From assembly GCA_031265765.1 (NCBI GenBank), contig JAISCE010000055.1, positions 1 through 53,223 on the forward strand: a DNA stretch of 53,223 bases, written 5' to 3'. The position numbers and the translations under genes are program-made. This DNA is from Azoarcus sp. (GTDB lineage: Bacteria; Pseudomonadota; Gammaproteobacteria; Burkholderiales; Rhodocyclaceae). This document shows, one piece after another, positions 18,993 through 29,321 of this stretch (position 1 is the first letter of the stretch; each line of letters starts with the position of its first letter). The notes below the pieces were generated by a model. That model was not told the DNA's origin. It did not search any database and saw nothing but the letters and a program-made list of their open reading frames with translations.

Positions 18993-19025
18993 GGCGCGGC
19001 GCATCGGGGCCGCGCCTTTTCGTTT
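18993..19025 (+). terminator. rho-independent terminator after 6S RNA
   Basis: GGCGCGGC and GCCGCGCC form a perfect 8-bp stem around an 8-base loop, followed by TTTTCGTTTT. Confidence 0.88.
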
Positions 19026-19105
19026 TCCGTCCCGCCGGTTCCGGGCGCGGCGGCAGGGGCGCGCGTTCCTTTGCCGGCAATGCCCGCGCGCATTCCTGTA
19101 GACAC

Positions 19106-19912
19106 ATGACATTCGATCCGTGGTGGCTGGCTTATCCCCTGCTTGGGGTCGTGGTGGGCTTTCTCGCCGGGCTGCTCGGCATTGGCGGCGGCGGGGTGAT
19201 GGTGCCGATGTTGACCACTTTTTTTCTCGCCCAGGGATTTCCCCGCGAGCAAGTGCTGCACATGGCGCTGGGCACGTCGATGGCAACCATCGCCCTGACC
19301 TCGGTTTCCAGCCTGCGCGCGCACCATGCCCATGGCGCGGTGCAGTGGGTCATTGTGCGCCGGATTACGCCCGGCATTCTCGCCGGTACTTTTGCCGGCA
19401 CTTTCGTCGCTTCGCGCCTGGGCGCCGTGCCGCTGGCGGTGTGCTTCGCCTGTTTCATGACTTTCGTTGCCGTGCAGATGTTGTGCAACGCCAGGCCGAA
19501 GCCCTCGCGCGAATTGCCGGGCCGCGCGGGCATGAGCGCCGCCGGGCTTTTCGTCGGCGCGGTTTCGGCGCTGGTGGCGATTGGCGGCGGCTCGCTTTCG
19601 GTGCCTTTCATGGTCTGGTGCAATGTCAGGGTGCAGCATGCCATCGGCACATCGGCGGCTATCGGCTTTCCGATCGCGCTGGCGGGCACGGCGGGTTATC
19701 TGGTCAACGGGTGGCGGGAAGCGGGCATGCCGCCTTTCACTTTGGGTTATGTTTATCTGCCCGCGCTGATGCTGGCGGGCGGGGTGAGCGTTCTCGTCGC
19801 GCCGTTCGGCGCGGCCTGCGCGCATCGCCTGCCGGTGGCGGCGCTGAAAAAAGCTTTCGCGGGCATGCTGATTCTGCTCGTCGTCAAAATGTTGCACGGC
19901 GTGCTTTCCTGA
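19106..19912 (+). CDS. TauE/SafE family membrane transporter
   Basis: 268 residues with seven to eight membrane helices. It shows the duplicated family motif: GFLAGLLGIGGGGVMVPML at residues 18-36 and a second copy FVGAVSALVAIGGGSLSVPF near 150-170. These proteins are putative exporters of sulfite, sulfoacetate or related organosulfur anions. It stands alone after the 6S terminator, and ycbL follows on the same strand after 67 bases. The substrate cannot be told from sequence. Confidence 0.9.
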   Translation: MTFDPWWLAYPLLGVVVGFLAGLLGIGGGGVMVPMLTTFFLAQGFPREQVLHMALGTSMATIALTSVSSLRAHHAHGAVQWVIVRRITPGILAGTFAGTFVASRLGAVPLAVCFACFMTFVAVQMLCNARPKPSRELPGRAGMSAAGLFVGAVSALVAIGGGSLSVPFMVWCNVRVQHAIGTSAAIGFPIALAGTAGYLVNGWREAGMPPFTLGYVYLPALMLAGGVSVLVAPFGAACAHRLPVAALKKAFAGMLILLVVKMLHGVLS

Positions 19913-19979
19913 AAGCCGCGGACGGACGGGCGTTATCATGGCATCTTTCCTTTCCGCCCCGAACAGCGAAGGCCGCGTC

Positions 19980-20630
19980 ATGATCGAAGTCCGCGTCGTC
20001 CCCGTCACCCCGTTACAGCAGAACTGCACCTTGTTGTGGTGCGGCAAGACCCGCAAGGCGGTCGTGATCGACCCGGGAGGCGACATCGAGCGCATCCATG
20101 CCGCCATCGGCGAATCGAACGTCGCGGTCGAGCGCATCCTGCTCACGCACGGGCACATCGATCATGTTGGCGCCGCCGTGCCGCTGGCCGAGGCGCTCGC
20201 GGTACCCATCGAAGGGCCGCAACGGGAAGACGGCTTTCTGATCGAAGGCGCTTATCTTGCCCGGCAATGCGCGATGTTCGGCTTGCCTCCGACCGCGGGT
20301 TTCACGCCCGCCCGCTGGCTTGACGATGGCGATGAGATACGGGTCGGGGACGAAACCCTGCGGGTCATCCATGCGCCCGGCCATACGCCGGGGCATGTCG
20401 TCTATTTTCACGCGGGCGCGAGGCTGGCGTTGGTGGGCGACGTGCTTTTTGCCGGTTCCATTGGCCGCACGGACTTCCCGCGCGGCGATCATCCGGCGCT
20501 GGTTCATGCTATCCGCGACCGCCTTTTCCCGCTGGGCGACGATGTGAAGTTCATTCCCGGCCACGGGCCGATTTCGACCTTCGGCGAGGAACGGGCGAAT
20601 AATCCCTATGTCGGCGACGGGTTGCGCTGA
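19980..20630 (+). CDS. ycbL: YcbL-like MBL-fold hydrolase (glyoxalase II family)
   Basis: 216 residues. The zinc motif THGHIDHVG (HxHxDH), a downstream His in APGHTPGHV, Asp in LVGDVLF and His in FIPGHGP complete the dinuclear metal site. The start and end (VVPVTPLQQNCTLLWC, GHGPISTFGEERANNP) closely follow E. coli YcbL, a type II glyoxalase-like thioesterase acting on S-lactoylglutathione in vitro. The ATG at 19980 aligns with the family start; an earlier ATG at 19938 would add 14 residues. Confidence 0.9.
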   Translation: MIEVRVVPVTPLQQNCTLLWCGKTRKAVVIDPGGDIERIHAAIGESNVAVERILLTHGHIDHVGAAVPLAEALAVPIEGPQREDGFLIEGAYLARQCAMFGLPPTAGFTPARWLDDGDEIRVGDETLRVIHAPGHTPGHVVYFHAGARLALVGDVLFAGSIGRTDFPRGDHPALVHAIRDRLFPLGDDVKFIPGHGPISTFGEERANNPYVGDGLR

Positions 20631-20701
20631 CGGGCAGCCGTTCCGCCGGTTTTCGATGGAGCGGGGCCGTACCCGCCGCCGTTCGGGAACGGCATGCGGC
20701 C

Positions 20702-21187
20702 TCAATCCTGCGCGGGCGCGTCGCGCGTCACCCGGGTTGCCTGGCCGCTGCCGACCAGCCTGACCCGCTCGCCGCGCCGGAAGTTTTCGCCTTTGTCCGC
20801 CTGCACGACGGCCAGGTACTCGCCGTTTTCGAGCCTGACGGTGATCTCCGCGCCATTCTGGCGGGTTACGGCTTCTTCCACCGCCGCGCCGCCCACGCCG
20901 CCCGCGACCGCGCCAAGCACCGCGCCGATGCTCGAACCGGTGTGCCCCCTGCCCAGGCTGCTGCCGATCACGCCGCCCGCGACCGCGCCCGCCGTCGCGC
21001 CGATAGGCGTTTTGGTGCCTTCCAGCTTCACCGGGCGCACGCTCTCGACCGTGGCAAAGCGGATGCGCATGGTCTGGCGCGCCTCGGCGCGAGAATAGTC
21101 GTCACCGCCAAGACCGGCGGCGCATCCGCCGAACGCGAGGGAGGCGGCGGCCAACAGGGCCATCGTCAGGACAGGGTGGTTTTGCAT
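20702..21187 (-). CDS. outer-membrane lipoprotein, SlyB-like glycine-zipper
   Basis: 161 residues. A lipobox LAFGGC ends the signal peptide near residue 22. The glycine-zipper segment GATAGAVAGGVIGSSLGRG with GAVLGAVAGGVGGAAVEE (about residues 64-102) is the 2TM motif of SlyB/Pcp lipoproteins. The C-terminus (ITVRLENGEYLAVVQAD) is the matching soluble part. Such proteins sit in the outer membrane and support envelope integrity. It is convergent with ycbL. Confidence 0.88.
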   Translation of the reverse strand: MQNHPVLTMALLAAASLAFGGCAAGLGGDDYSRAEARQTMRIRFATVESVRPVKLEGTKTPIGATAGAVAGGVIGSSLGRGHTGSSIGAVLGAVAGGVGGAAVEEAVTRQNGAEITVRLENGEYLAVVQADKGENFRRGERVRLVGSGQATRVTRDAPAQD

Positions 21188-21289
21188 GCCGGGTTCTCCA
21201 GGTTGCGCCTTTCCTCTTTTGTCGGCGCATCGTTTGACCGGTTCCGCCCGCCATTTCCGGACGCGGGATACCGGGGCCGAAGCCGATGT

Positions 21290-22237
21290 TCACGGACTTT
21301 CATCCTGCAAGCCCTTGGGCAGCGGAAACACGGTGTTTTCCTCCACCCCCGCCTGTTCGCGCACTGTCGCGCCGGTCAGGCGCACCAGATGCGCGATGAC
21401 TTCGGCGATCAGTGCTTCCGGAGCCGACGCGCCGGCGGCGACGCCGATCCTGCGTTTGCCGGCGAGCCATGCCGGGTCGATGTCGCGGGCTTCATCCACG
21501 AGGTAGGCAGGGATGCCGCGCAGGGCGGCGACTTCGCGCAGGCGGTTGGAGTTGGAACTGTTCCGCGAACCGACCACCAGCACGACCTCGGCAGCTTCGG
21601 CCAGATGTTTGGCCGCATCCTGCCGATTCTGGGTAGCGTAGCAGATGTCGTCTTTTTTCGGGCCGCTGATTTCGGGAAAGCGGGCGCGCAGGGCAGCGAC
21701 GATGGCGGCGGCATCGTCGACGGAAAGCGTGGTTTGGGTGACGTAGGAAAGCCGCGCGGGTTCGGCGGCCTGCAAGGCGCGGGCATCGGCTTCGGTTTCG
21801 ACCAGATGGATGCCGCTTTCGATTTGCCCCATTGTGCCTTCAACTTCGGGATGGTGGCCATGGCCGATCATTATCAGCTCGCGGCCCTGCCTGTGCATCC
21901 GCGCCACTTCTACGTGCACCTTGGTCACGAGCGGACAGGTGGCGTCGAATACCCGCAGGCCGCGCCGGACGGCTTCGCGCCGTACCGATAGGGGAACGCC
22001 GTGGGCGCTGAAGATGACCGTGCCGCCATCGGGCACTTCGTCGAGGGTCTCGATGAAGACCGCGCCCCGCGCGCGCAGGCCGTCGACGACGAAGCGGTTG
22101 TGCACCACTTCGTGACGCACGTAGATCGGCGCGCCGTGACGGGAGAGCGCGCGCTCGACGATTTCGATGGCGCGTTCGACTCCGGCGCAGAAGCCGCGCG
22201 GGTTGGCGAGGAGGATTTCGACGGCGGTACCGGGCAT
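21290..22237 (-). CDS. ispH: 4-hydroxy-3-methylbut-2-enyl diphosphate reductase
   Basis: 315 residues. The three cluster-binding Cys lie in [19 protein letters not shown] and [17 protein letters not shown] and [11 protein letters not shown] are also conserved. IspH is the last step of the MEP isoprenoid pathway, making IPP and DMAPP through a [4Fe-4S] centre. It follows fkpB by 17 bases and ends the ileS-lspA-fkpB-ispH operon. Confidence 0.97.
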   Translation of the reverse strand: MPGTAVEILLANPRGFCAGVERAIEIVERALSRHGAPIYVRHEVVHNRFVVDGLRARGAVFIETLDEVPDGGTVIFSAHGVPLSVRREAVRRGLRVFDATCPLVTKVHVEVARMHRQGRELIMIGHGHHPEVEGTMGQIESGIHLVETEADARALQAAEPARLSYVTQTTLSVDDAAAIVAALRARFPEISGPKKDDICYATQNRQDAAKHLAEAAEVVLVVGSRNSSNSNRLREVAALRGIPAYLVDEARDIDPAWLAGKRRIGVAAGASAPEALIAEVIAHLVRLTGATVREQAGVEENTVFPLPKGLQDESP

Positions 22238-22254
22238 GGTTTGCGCGCGGCGGA

Positions 22255-22683
22255 TCAGGCCAGGCCGATGATTTCGACTTCGAGCCGGATCGGCTTGCCC
22301 GCGAGCGGATGATTGAAATCGACGAGGGCGGAAGCTTCGTCGATTTCACGCACGAGGCCGGAATAGCGCGAGCCGTCGGGCGCGGTGAATTCCATGATGC
22401 TCATAGCCTCGATTTCCTGCGACGGCATGTGCTCGCGCCGCACGCGCTCGACCAGTTCGGGCCGGTGCGGGCCGAAGGCGTCTCCGGCGGCAAGCTCGAA
22501 CACATGATGGCCGCCGACCGGCAGGCCGACGATGATCCGTTCGATGGCGGGCAGCATTTCGCCCGCGCCCAGTTTCAGTGTCGCGGGAGTGGCCTCGAAG
22601 GTGGAAAGCAAGGGCTGGCCGTTGGGCAGGGCGATGCGGTAGTGCAGGGTGACGAGGCTGTCGGCGGCGACGATTTGGCTCAT
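22255..22683 (-). CDS. fkpB: FKBP-type peptidyl-prolyl isomerase, SlpA/FkpB-like
   Basis: 142 residues from ATG 22683, which overlaps the lspA stop codon (ATGA). The start [19 protein letters not shown] and [18 protein letters not shown] are the FKBP half-domain. An inserted flap ([15 protein letters not shown]) and [10 protein letters not shown] place it in the SlyD/SlpA group. It lacks the His-rich tail of SlyD, so FkpB is the better call. Acts as a prolyl isomerase and chaperone in the cytosol. Confidence 0.93.
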   Translation of the reverse strand: MSQIVAADSLVTLHYRIALPNGQPLLSTFEATPATLKLGAGEMLPAIERIIVGLPVGGHHVFELAAGDAFGPHRPELVERVRREHMPSQEIEAMSIMEFTAPDGSRYSGLVREIDEASALVDFNHPLAGKPIRLEVEIIGLA

Positions 22684-23192
22684 GGGGATTGCTCCGGGCG
22701 GGGCGCGGCCTTGGGTTTGCCCCGGAACTGGGCAAAGAGCATCAGGCCGACGCCGAGGGTGATCGCCGAATCGGCAAGGTTGAACGCGGGCCAGTAGTGC
22801 GACCCAGCGTGGAAAGAGAGAAAATCGACGACCGCGCCATAGGCAAGACGGTCGATGACATTGCCGATTGCGCCGCCGACGATGAGCGAGAACGCGGCGG
22901 GCAAGAGGCGCTCGCGGCGCTGTTGCCAGATCAGCGCCAACAGCCACGCGCACACGGCGATGGCCAGCGCGGCGAAGAACCAGCGTTGCCAGCCCGGTTG
23001 TCCGGCCAGGAAGCTGAACGCCGCGCCCGGATTGAAGGCGAGGACGAGGTCGAAGAAGCGGGTGACTTCGAGGTGTTCGCCGTGCGCGAACCGGGCGAGC
23101 ACCAGCTCTTTCGTGATCTGGTCGAGCGCCGTCACCAGGGCGATGAGCGCAAGCCATGGCGTCATGGCGCGGAAAGCGTCGCGGTCAGGCAT
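22680..23192 (-). CDS. lspA: lipoprotein signal peptidase
   Basis: 170 residues with four membrane helices. The catalytic aspartates are in [15 protein letters not shown] and [17 protein letters not shown] and [10 protein letters not shown] are also conserved. LspA removes signal peptides from prolipoproteins in the inner membrane. The ATG at 23192 overlaps the end of ileS by 8 bases; an upstream in-frame start would lie further inside ileS. Confidence 0.96.
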   Translation of the reverse strand: MPDRDAFRAMTPWLALIALVTALDQITKELVLARFAHGEHLEVTRFFDLVLAFNPGAAFSFLAGQPGWQRWFFAALAIAVCAWLLALIWQQRRERLLPAAFSLIVGGAIGNVIDRLAYGAVVDFLSFHAGSHYWPAFNLADSAITLGVGLMLFAQFRGKPKAAPRPEQSP

Positions 23193-26010
23193 GGTCGCGC
23201 GCCTCGCCGTCGCCAAAGAGGTTGCTCACGCAGCGGCTGCACAGTTCGGGATGTGCGGCGTCCGCGCCCACGTCCTCGCGCACATGCCAGCAGCGTTCGC
23301 ATTTCGCGCCGGCGGCGGGGGCGGCTTCGATATGGAACGCGCCGCGCGCCAGCGTGGCGGCGGAGACGATGAAGACGAATTTGAGATCGTCGCCGAGCGC
23401 GGCGAGCGCCTCGTATTGTTCGCCATCGGCGCGGATTGCAATGGCCGCCTGCAAGTCCGCGCCGATCCTGCCTTCGATGCGCAGGGTTTCGAGCGCCCTC
23501 AGCACGTCGGCCCGCACGGCGGCGATGTACGTCCAGCGTTGGACGAGGGCGGCTTCGCCGGGTATGGCCGGGAGTTCGTGCCAAGTGTGCAGCATGACCG
23601 AATCTTCCGGGTCGCCGGTGAGCGTCTGCCAGATTTCTTCCGCGGTGAAGGCGAGAACCGGGGCCATCAGGCGGGTGAGCGCCTGCGCGATGTGCCAGAG
23701 CGCGCTTTGCGCCGAACGGCGGGCGCGCGATTTTTCCGCCGTGGTGTAGAGGCGGTCTTTCAGGATATTGAGGTAGAACGCTCCCAGATCCTCGGAACAG
23801 AATGTCTGCAAAGCTTGTACGACGCGGTGGAATTCGTGGCGTTCGTAATCGGCCAGTACCTGCGCTTGCAGTTTGCGGACGAGGACGAGGGCGTAACGGT
23901 CGATTTCCAGCCAACCGTCGACCGGCAGCAAGTCCCGGGCGGCATCGAAATCGGCGGTGTTGGCGAGCAGGAAGCGCACCGTGTTGCGGATGCGGCGGTA
24001 AGCCTCGACCACGCGCTTCATGATCTCGGGCGAGAATGCGAGTTCGCCGGAATAATCGGTGGACGCTACCCACAGGCGCAGGATTTCCGCGCCGCCCGCG
24101 ATCGGCTTGCCTTTTTCGTCGCGGATTTTGCCGTCGATGACATCCTGCGGCGCAATGGTGTTGCCCAGCGACTTGCTCATCTTGCGGCCCTGTCCGTCGA
24201 TGGTGAAGCCGTGCGTGAGCAGCGCACGATAGGGGGCGTGCCCGTCGATGGCGACGCCCGTGAGCAGCGAGGAGTGGAACCAGCCGCGATGCTGGTCGGA
24301 GCCTTCGAGATAAAGGTCGGCGCTCGGGCCGCCGGCGTGGCCGTCCGGGTGAGAGCCGTGCAGCACGTGCCGATGCGTCGTGCCGGAATCGAACCAGACA
24401 TCGAGCGTATCGCCGGTCTTGTCGTAGTCGGCGGCCTCCGCGCCCAGCAGTTCGGCGGCATCGAGCCTGAACCACGCTTCGATGCCTTCTTTTTCCACCC
24501 GTTGCGCGACGGCTTCCATCAGTTCGAGGGTGCGCGGATGCAGCGCGCCGCTCTTTTTGTGCACGAAAAAGGGAATCGGCACACCCCAATTGCGCTGGCG
24601 GGAGATGCACCAGTCGGGACGGTCGGCGAGCATCGCATGCAGCCGCGCCTGTCCCCAGGCGGGGAAAAAGCGTGTATCCGCCACGGCGTCGAGCGCCCGC
24701 TCGCGCAAGGTGGAACCGTCCGCCGCCTTGCGATCCATGCCCACGAACCATTGCGCGGTGGCGCGATAAACGAGCGGCGTTTTGTGCCGCCAGCAGTGCA
24801 TGTAGCTATGCACGATCTTGCCATGCGAGAGCAGCGCGCCGGTTTCGGACAGCTTGTCGACTACGGCGGCATTGGCTTTCCAGACGTTCATGCCGCCGAA
24901 AAACGGCAGATCCGCGACATAGGCGCCGTCGTCCGCGACGATGGACAGGATTTCGTCGCTGCCGCGCCCGTAGGCCAGCCACGAATTGAAATCGTCCACG
25001 CCATGCGCCGGGGCTGAATGCACGATGCCGGTGCCCGCATCGTTGCCCACGTAGCCGGCGAGATAGACTGGCGCGGCGCGATCGTAGAACGGATGGCGGA
25101 ACTCGATTCTGTCGAGCGCCGCGCCCTTTGCCGTGGCGAGGATTTCGCCCGCAAGCCCGTAGCGCGCCAGCGCCGTCCCGGCCAGTTCCCGCGATAGCAC
25201 GAGCAAGCGTTCGCCAACATCGACCAGCGCGTAGTCGAGCGCCGGGTGGACGTTGAGCGCCTGGTTGGCAGGAATCGTCCAGGGCGTCGTCGTCCAGATC
25301 ACCGCCGCGGTCGGCCTGTCGAGCCGCGCCAGCCCGAAAGCCGCCGCCAGCCGCCCTGCGTGGGCATCGCTCACCGGAAATGCCGCGTCGATCGTCGGCG
25401 ATGTTTTGTCGGCATATTCGACTTCGGCCTCGGCCAGCGCCGAACCGCAATCGAAACACCAGTTCACCGGCTTCAGGCCCTTGAAAACGTAACCGCGCTT
25501 CACCATCTCGGCGAGCGCGCGGATTTCGTTCGCCTCGTTGGCGAAATTCATTGTGAGATAGGGGCGATCCCAGTCGCCGAGCACGCCGAGGCGGATGAAT
25601 TCGGCCTTCTGTATATCCACCTGTCCTGTGGCGTAGGCGCGGCACAGTTCGCGCACCCTGGCGGCGGGCAGGCGCTTGCCGTGCGTCACCTCGACCTTGT
25701 GCTCGATCGGCAGCCCATGGCAATCCCAGCCCGGCACATACGGCGCATCGAACCCGGAGAGTGTTTTGGCGCGCACGACGATGTCCTTGAGAATCTTGTT
25801 GAGCGCGTGGCCGAGGTGCAGATGCCCGTTTGCATACGGCGGGCCGTCGTGCAGGATGAACCGGGGCCGTCCGGCACTCGCCGCGCGGATGCGCCGGTAG
25901 AGCTTCTTCCGTTGCCATTCCGCGATCCAGCCCGGTTCGCGCCTGGGCAAATCGCCGCGCATGGGAAAGGGCGTGTCGGGCAGATTGAGCGTATCTCGGT
26001 AATTGGCCAT
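23185..26010 (-). CDS. ileS: isoleucyl-tRNA synthetase
   Basis: 941 residues from [19 protein letters not shown]. Class I signatures: [15 protein letters not shown] (HIGH motif) and [10 protein letters not shown] (KMSKS). The [14 protein letters not shown] editing-domain motif and a C-terminal zinc ribbon (CERCWHVRE and CSRCVSNL) are present. It charges tRNA-Ile and edits valine. ribF lies 19 bases upstream and lspA overlaps its 3' end, the conserved ribF-ileS-lspA order. Confidence 0.97.
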   Translation of the reverse strand: MANYRDTLNLPDTPFPMRGDLPRREPGWIAEWQRKKLYRRIRAASAGRPRFILHDGPPYANGHLHLGHALNKILKDIVVRAKTLSGFDAPYVPGWDCHGLPIEHKVEVTHGKRLPAARVRELCRAYATGQVDIQKAEFIRLGVLGDWDRPYLTMNFANEANEIRALAEMVKRGYVFKGLKPVNWCFDCGSALAEAEVEYADKTSPTIDAAFPVSDAHAGRLAAAFGLARLDRPTAAVIWTTTPWTIPANQALNVHPALDYALVDVGERLLVLSRELAGTALARYGLAGEILATAKGAALDRIEFRHPFYDRAAPVYLAGYVGNDAGTGIVHSAPAHGVDDFNSWLAYGRGSDEILSIVADDGAYVADLPFFGGMNVWKANAAVVDKLSETGALLSHGKIVHSYMHCWRHKTPLVYRATAQWFVGMDRKAADGSTLRERALDAVADTRFFPAWGQARLHAMLADRPDWCISRQRNWGVPIPFFVHKKSGALHPRTLELMEAVAQRVEKEGIEAWFRLDAAELLGAEAADYDKTGDTLDVWFDSGTTHRHVLHGSHPDGHAGGPSADLYLEGSDQHRGWFHSSLLTGVAIDGHAPYRALLTHGFTIDGQGRKMSKSLGNTIAPQDVIDGKIRDEKGKPIAGGAEILRLWVASTDYSGELAFSPEIMKRVVEAYRRIRNTVRFLLANTADFDAARDLLPVDGWLEIDRYALVLVRKLQAQVLADYERHEFHRVVQALQTFCSEDLGAFYLNILKDRLYTTAEKSRARRSAQSALWHIAQALTRLMAPVLAFTAEEIWQTLTGDPEDSVMLHTWHELPAIPGEAALVQRWTYIAAVRADVLRALETLRIEGRIGADLQAAIAIRADGEQYEALAALGDDLKFVFIVSAATLARGAFHIEAAPAAGAKCERCWHVREDVGADAAHPELCSRCVSNLFGDGEARDHA

Positions 26011-26029
26011 GGCCTGATCCTGAACGTTT

Positions 26030-26968
26030 TCAGCCGCGCAAGGCGTCCGGCTGATGGAAAAACCAGTCGTGCGCCGCGGAGACATCGCGCGCGATCTGCG
26101 CCTTGAGCGCATCGAGCGATGGAAAACGGACTTCGTCGCGCAATTTGTGAAAGAAAACGACCCGCAGCTGGGCGCCGTAGCAGTCGCCTTCCCAGTCGAG
26201 CAAGTGGACTTCGATCCGGGGATCGCCGCCGACGGTCGGACGCCTGCCGACATTGGCGACGCCGGGCAGGCGCGTTGCCGCCAGCCCTTCGACCGCCACC
26301 GCGAATACGCCGGACACGGGCGGACGGCGTTGCCGGAGCGGCAGGTTGAGTGTTGGAAAACCGATCCGCCGCCCGATCCGGTCGCCCCGCGCGACCCGTC
26401 CGCTCATGGCATATGCGCGTCCGAGCAGGCGCGCCGCGTGATCGAGATCGCCCGCTTCAAGCGCCTCGCGCACCGCCGAACTGGAAGCCCGTTCATCGGC
26501 GACGGCCAGGGTCGGCATGGCCTCGACGCTGAAACCGCGCGCCCGTCCCGCCGCCCGCAGCATGGCGAAATCCCCGGCGCGGCGGTCACCGAAGCGGAAA
26601 TCGTCGCCGATGAGGAGGTGGCGGGCTTGCAAGCCGTGCACCAGGACTGTGTCGATGAATTCCGCCGCGCCCAGGCAGGCGAAACGCGCATCGAACCGCT
26701 GCACATGCACGCGATCGACCCCGCAGGCGGCGAGCAGGGGCAGTTTTTCGCGCAATGAAGTCAGTCGCGCCGGGGCGTCTCCGGGCGCGAAGTACTCACG
26801 CGGATGCGGCTCGAACGTCAGTAACGCCGCAGGCAGCGCGCGCGCGCGCGCTTCGTCGGCGAGCAAGCCCAGAAGCGCCCGATGCCCCAGGTGCAGACCA
26901 TCGAAATTGCCGATAGTGAGCACGCAGGGCCGTTCCGCCGGATCGAGAAAACCGCGAAGAACCTGCAT
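26030..26968 (-). CDS. ribF: riboflavin kinase/FAD synthetase
   Basis: 312 residues. The N-terminal adenylyltransferase has [15 protein letters not shown] and the [13 protein letters not shown] region. The C-terminal kinase has [20 protein letters not shown] and [17 protein letters not shown]. It makes FMN and FAD from riboflavin. It begins the ribF-ileS-lspA-fkpB-ispH run. No FMN riboswitch is visible upstream; the DNA there holds an mtnA remnant. Confidence 0.96.
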   Translation of the reverse strand: MQVLRGFLDPAERPCVLTIGNFDGLHLGHRALLGLLADEARARALPAALLTFEPHPREYFAPGDAPARLTSLREKLPLLAACGVDRVHVQRFDARFACLGAAEFIDTVLVHGLQARHLLIGDDFRFGDRRAGDFAMLRAAGRARGFSVEAMPTLAVADERASSSAVREALEAGDLDHAARLLGRAYAMSGRVARGDRIGRRIGFPTLNLPLRQRRPPVSGVFAVAVEGLAATRLPGVANVGRRPTVGGDPRIEVHLLDWEGDCYGAQLRVVFFHKLRDEVRFPSLDALKAQIARDVSAAHDWFFHQPDALRG

Positions 26969-27023
26969 GACCGCCCAAAAAAGCGCCGATTATACTGGCA
27001 ATGTCGTTTGGCGGCGTTTTGAA

Positions 27024-27239
27024 TAAGTGTCTGTCACGTGCCAGCGCAAGGGCGACGCCATGGGCGGCGGCGACGCCGATGAGCGGCACACCGCGCACCC
27101 GCATCGATGTGATGGCCTCGGCGGCGGCTTCCAACGTGGCGAGCCGCCGTTCCACGCATCGCCAGGACAGCGCGGTCTGGTCGAGGATTACGATGCCATT
27201 GCCCTGGCGGTGCAAAGTCGGGACAGGCGGAACGAACAT
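27024..27239 (-). pseudogene. mtnA: 5' remnant of mtnA (methylthioribose-1-phosphate isomerase)
   Basis: About 72 codons match the N-terminus of MtnA: GIVILDQTALSWR, then EAITSMRVRGVPLIGVAAAHGVALA, which corresponds to the conserved AIRSMRVRGAPAIGIAAAYG of the family. After about 27024 the similarity stops and the frame runs into unrelated sequence that overlaps ribF. A full gene has about 350 codons, so some 80 percent is missing. MtnA acts in methionine salvage; no other salvage gene is in the window. Whether the fragment is expressed is unknown. Confidence 0.75.
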
Positions 27240-27358
27240 GGACGGACTCCCGGCAGCCTGCCGGACATGATTTTGTCCGAAGGCGTCATGTTGAACAGAA
27301 AGGGCGGGGCTTCAAATTCGCGCCGCTTCATGATGAATCGAGGCTTTCCGCGAGTTTT

Positions 27359-28411
27359 TCAACTTTGCGCGGATTCGGGTATGAGCTTCCCTTGTTTGTT
27401 GATATAAAACCATTCACCCTTGCGCCAAATCTGCGCTTTGCCGTTTTCATCGAAACGCATTTTTTCATTTGTCGCGTTGTGGTAGAACCATCCGCCGAGG
27501 TGAACCGTGTCGCTCCAGAGATTGCCTCCTTCCGGCACCAGCGCGAATTCGTTCAGGTTGATTTGAATCGCCCCGCTGCCGTCGCGCCGAACCTGTACCG
27601 GCTTTATCATATTGGGAGGAATGATTTCCACGCCCTTGGCGTCGAAATAGCCATATTTGCGATTGCGCGCGACCAGCAGCAGACCGGGGTCGGCGGTCGA
27701 GAGCAACACGTCGAAATCCAGCGGTATTATCACTTTGCCATGTGTATCGACAGCGCCCCATTTCCCGCCCGTCTCGACTTTCGCCAAGCCATTCACGAAC
27801 TCCGTGGCCCGATCGAATTCAGGCGCGATGACCGTTTCTCCCTTGGCGTCGATGTAGCCCCACTTCCCGCCGGCCCGGACAGCCGAAAGCCCATCGCGCC
27901 AGCCGCCCGATACCGCTTCAAAGCCGAGAGGAATCGTCACCTGGCCGCTAGTATTGACATAGCCCCATTTGCCGTTCGATTTGACGGGAGCCAATCCGTA
28001 GTGAAAATCCCCCACCTCGTCGAAAAGCGGCGGGATCACGTCTTCGCCCTTGAGGTTGATATAGCCCCATTTGTCGCCGTCCTTGACCTTCGCCAAACCG
28101 TTGTTTCCAAACTTTTCCGCAACATCGAAACGGGGCGCGATAATCTGTTCCGTGGAGCATTTTTCATAATCCATCGAATAGCCCCATTTATTGTCGATGG
28201 CGCGTTTTCTGACAGTAAGCGGCGCCAGAATGGCGGGGCAATATTGCATTTTTGGCGGCCACAGATATTCCGCCTTGAGGCATTGCCTGACCTTGTCGCA
28301 ACTCGGCATATTGGGATCGGGCTTTACGGAATACAGCATAGGCTGGATCCAAAATAAAAAAACCGCCGTCACCACGAGAACGGTTATGAAGATCGGCAAG
28401 CGGTATTTCAT
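27359..28411 (-). CDS. WG-repeat membrane-anchored protein
   Basis: 350 residues. An N-terminal membrane helix (LPIFITVLVVTAVFLFWI) anchors a periplasmic domain. Five to six WG repeats of the form xKWGYIDxxGxxVIPPxFD follow, at about 70-270 (NKWGY, DKWGY, GKWGY twice, GKWGA, RKYGY). A C-terminal tail contains another aromatic pair (GEWFYINKQGK). WG repeats form beta structures of unknown binding role. A pair of cysteines (PSCDKVRQC) follows the helix. The ATG at 28411 is chosen over a TTG two codons earlier. Confidence 0.85.
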   Translation of the reverse strand: MKYRLPIFITVLVVTAVFLFWIQPMLYSVKPDPNMPSCDKVRQCLKAEYLWPPKMQYCPAILAPLTVRKRAIDNKWGYSMDYEKCSTEQIIAPRFDVAEKFGNNGLAKVKDGDKWGYINLKGEDVIPPLFDEVGDFHYGLAPVKSNGKWGYVNTSGQVTIPLGFEAVSGGWRDGLSAVRAGGKWGYIDAKGETVIAPEFDRATEFVNGLAKVETGGKWGAVDTHGKVIIPLDFDVLLSTADPGLLLVARNRKYGYFDAKGVEIIPPNMIKPVQVRRDGSGAIQINLNEFALVPEGGNLWSDTVHLGGWFYHNATNEKMRFDENGKAQIWRKGEWFYINKQGKLIPESAQS

Positions 28412-28562
28412 TGGCAACCCCGGTATTTTCCATCCGATACACGACTCTCATATTTTAGCATCCGACATGGCCGGCAAAATAGCGAATTTTGCAGCTCCCA
28501 GAGCATTGCCGGCCCGATTCCAGTATGAACGATACAGTATATACGTATACGGCGCAAAGGCA

Positions 28563-28591
28563 TTGACTCCCGAAAACAGGCTCTCTAGAAT
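28563..28591 (+). promoter_or_regulatory. promoter of tRNA-Val
   Basis: TTGACT at 28563-28568 and TAGAAT at 28586-28591 are 17 bases apart, followed by a GC-rich discriminator and the tRNA 17 bases downstream of the -10 box. Confidence 0.85.
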
Positions 28592-28608
28592 GCCGCCTTC
28601 CACAGCGC

Positions 28609-28683
28609 GGGCGGTTAGCTCAGGGGTAGAGCACTGCCTTCACACGGCAGGGGTCACTGGTTCGATCCCAGTACCGCCCACCA
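28609..28683 (+). tRNA. tRNA-Val(CAC)
   Basis: The 75-base sequence folds as a full cloverleaf. The acceptor pairs GGGCGGT with ACCGCCC, and CCA is encoded. The anticodon stem CTGCC/GGCAG encloses the loop TTCACAC, giving anticodon CAC. The T arm is CACTGGTTCGATCCCAGTA. Confidence 0.97.
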
Positions 28684-28716
28684 TAGATCTGCTCCGGAAT
28701 ACATAATGAAGTTTTG

Positions 28717-28742
28717 AAAACCCCGCCATGGCGGGGTTTTTT
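28717..28742 (+). terminator. rho-independent terminator of tRNA-Val
   Basis: AAAACCCCGCC and GGCGGGGTTTT form a strong hairpin around a 2-4 base loop and end in six T residues. Confidence 0.92.
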
Positions 28743-28811
28743 GTTGGTTCGTCGTCCCTTTGCGTGTGTTGGCAGATACGGGAATCCCCTCACGTTTGGC
28801 ACAATACGCGG

Positions 28812-29321
28812 CTACTCATCCGCGTCCGTGAGTATCGCTGCGATAACGGATGACCCGATGAAATAGCCCGCCTGCGTCAACCGTTCCAGCAGTGGCCGTA
28901 CTGCGGGAATCAGCCCCCCGGTTCTCGCCAGCCCGATCACCGCTGCTGTACCGATCAATGCAATACCATGGCTCTTGGCTTCCAGTCTTCCGGCGTGATC
29001 GTCCATCACCAACAACACGGCATCGCCTGTATCGCGCCAACGACAAGCCACATGGATGGCGCTGGCCTCGCCGGGATCAATGCCGGGGTTCAGCGGCTTC
29101 CAACCATCGGCGGGCTCGTCCACTAAATCGATCCAGCCTTCGGCCAGCGTGCGTGACAACAGCGCGGCATCGGGAAAGGCATTACCGGAGGGCAAGATTT
29201 CATTGAGGACGGTGCGCGTGATGCACACCCGCCCAAACAGATCTCGAAGCAAGGAGAGCGACCCAACGCGCGCCAGCGCGATCAGCGGCCCGGCATCGGC
29301 GATAACGACACGCCTGTTCAC
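28812..29321 (-). CDS. PIN-like toxin of DUF3368 type
   Basis: 169 residues from a GTG that overlaps the antitoxin stop (GTGA). The PIN features are VIADAGPLIALARVG with Asp9, ITRTVLNEILP, the acidic DPGEASAIHVA and a late VLLVMDDHAGR followed by a GTAAVIGLA helix. DUF3368 proteins are ribonuclease-type toxins paired with UPF0175 antitoxins, as here. A start further upstream would lie inside the antitoxin. Confidence 0.88.
   Translation of the reverse strand: MNRRVVIADAGPLIALARVGSLSLLRDLFGRVCITRTVLNEILPSGNAFPDAALLSRTLAEGWIDLVDEPADGWKPLNPGIDPGEASAIHVACRWRDTGDAVLLVMDDHAGRLEAKSHGIALIGTAAVIGLARTGGLIPAVRPLLERLTQAGYFIGSSVIAAILTDADE

Noticed and set aside
26969-27358. FMN riboswitch before ribF
   Set aside because: The conserved RFN segments are absent; the region holds an mtnA remnant.
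28191-28706. Plus-strand frame of 171 codons
   Set aside because: It runs through a tRNA gene and opposite the WG-repeat gene; no protein signature.
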